This document shows positions 5,578 to 5,720 of a stretch of 5,720 nucleotides of DNA, piece after piece. The notes beneath the pieces are model-generated. The model searched no databases, had not been told where the DNA came from, and saw nothing but the letters and a program-made list of their open reading frames with translations. Position numbers and translations under genes: made by a program. This stretch comes from Acidimicrobiales bacterium. Its GTDB lineage: Bacteria > Actinomycetota > Acidimicrobiia > Acidimicrobiales > RAAP-2. Numbering within the stretch: the first letter of the stretch is position 1; each line of letters starts with the position of its first letter. The stretch covers positions 1 through 5,720 of the forward strand of contig JADGOF010000164.1 in NCBI GenBank assembly GCA_017883105.1. The letters run 5' to 3'.

Positions 5578-5672
5578 GCAGGCGTGTACCTGCGTCTTTG
5601 TCCCTTATCCCTTAGCTTGCGATTAAACCCTTGACCCAGCTCAAGCAGCCTTTTTGACTGCTGGATAACGGG
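5578..5672 (-). promoter_or_regulatory. Candidate structured 5' leader upstream of the 73-residue ORF
   Basis: Several inverted repeats cluster here. (a) GGATAACGGG (5663-5672) pairs with CCCTTATCC (5602-5610): nine pairs with one bulged base, across 52 nt. (b) On the minus strand AGCAGTC and GGCTGCT (5662-5644) form a 7-bp stem with one G-U pair and an AAAAA loop, directly abutting (a). (c) CTTGA/TCAAG (5630-5645) forms a 5-bp hairpin that overlaps (b) by two bases, and GCTTG (5615-5619) can pair with CAAGC (5642-5646) as an alternative. (d) GCAGG/CCTGC (5578-5593) forms a 5-bp hairpin. TCCCTTA also occurs twice in tandem at 5601-5614. I compared it from memory with the common riboswitch classes and found no match, so its function is unknown. 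It could equally be a DNA-level operator region. Confidence 0.4.
5601..5614. repeat. Tandem heptamer repeat TCCCTTA x2
   Basis: TCCCTTA at 5601-5607 is immediately repeated at 5608-5614 (TAAGGGA twice on the minus strand). The copies overlap one arm of the long-range inverted repeat with 5663-5672, so they could be part of the same structured element or a direct-repeat binding site. Confidence 0.5.
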
Positions 5673-5704
5673 TTCTGGGCGGTCTTCGGGTTCCCTTTGG
5701 TCGT

Positions 5705-5715
5705 CCTGGACCAGG
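5705..5715. repeat. Short palindrome CCTGGACCAGG
   Basis: CCTGG-A-CCAGG is a perfect 5-bp inverted repeat around one central base near the window edge, 158 nt upstream of the 73-residue ORF start. It has the form of a dimeric regulator half-site pair, but palindromes of this size are frequent in GC-rich DNA. Confidence 0.3.
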
Positions 5716-5720
5716 CGTGG

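Noticed and set aside
5631..5659. Possible plus-strand promoter TTGACC (5631-5636) with a hexamer at 5654-5659
   Set aside because: The -35-like hexamer is good, but the hexamer at 17-nt spacing is TTGACT, which does not fit TAnnnT, and no plus-strand gene follows within the window.
5578..5720. Known riboswitch classes (cobalamin, c-di-GMP, c-di-AMP, FMN, TPP) or a tRNA
   Set aside because: Fragments such as AAAGGGAACCCG recall the cobalamin element, but the other conserved blocks are missing. No cloverleaf or T-loop sequence was found.
1..5720. CRISPR array, insertion sequence or attachment site
   Set aside because: No regularly spaced repeats, transposase motifs, terminal inverted repeats or tRNA-linked direct repeats are visible. 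The repeats seen are single short tandem or inverted copies.

Overview
The window is GC-rich, and the first 4.8 kb is densely packed with plus-strand genes. Start sites have GGAG-type ribosome binding sites, two of the starts are GTG, and the gene families (tandem F420/flavin split-barrel proteins, an SDR, a DapB-like Rossmann oxidoreductase, a fused half ABC exporter) are typical of Actinomycetota. Acidimicrobiia or a mycobacterium-like lineage would fit, but nothing in the window fixes the genus.

Layout. (1) 1-2810 is a run of redox genes on the plus strand: the 3' end of a PPOX/F420-type split-barrel protein, a second complete PPOX-class protein, a classical short-chain dehydrogenase, and a DapB-like NAD(P)-dependent oxidoreductase of the amine-dehydrogenase-like family. 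Spacings are 33, 145 and 79 nt. This looks like an accessory catabolic or cofactor-dependent redox cluster whose substrate cannot be read from the sequence. (2) 2811-2886 is a short junction with a GC-rich hairpin, a possible -10 box and a nine-codon mini-ORF whose stop overlaps the start of the next gene. (3) 2887-4791 encodes a complete homodimer-type ABC exporter (TMD-NBD fusion) with all catalytic motifs and an extra segment of about 20 residues early in the NBD.

(4) 4792-5720 is different. It is visibly less GC-rich towards its end (32 of 60 bases at 5581-5640, against 44 of 60 at 4141-4200), and its best-supported genes are two small ones on the minus strand, convergent with the ABC gene. 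One is a 73-residue ORF (5326-5547) followed by a very good intrinsic terminator with a GNRA loop. The other is a 61-residue ORF (4808-4993) with a strong ribosome binding site. I recognise neither protein. Upstream of the 73-residue ORF is a stretch rich in inverted repeats (5578-5715) that may be a structured 5' leader or an operator region. This small-gene island is the part most worth a second look.

How the genes work together: the two PPOX proteins, the SDR and the DapB-like enzyme are probably co-transcribed and may act in one oxidoreductive pathway. The ABC exporter seems to have its own start signals. No function is claimed for the small minus-strand genes. Their position beside an exporter is suggestive at most.
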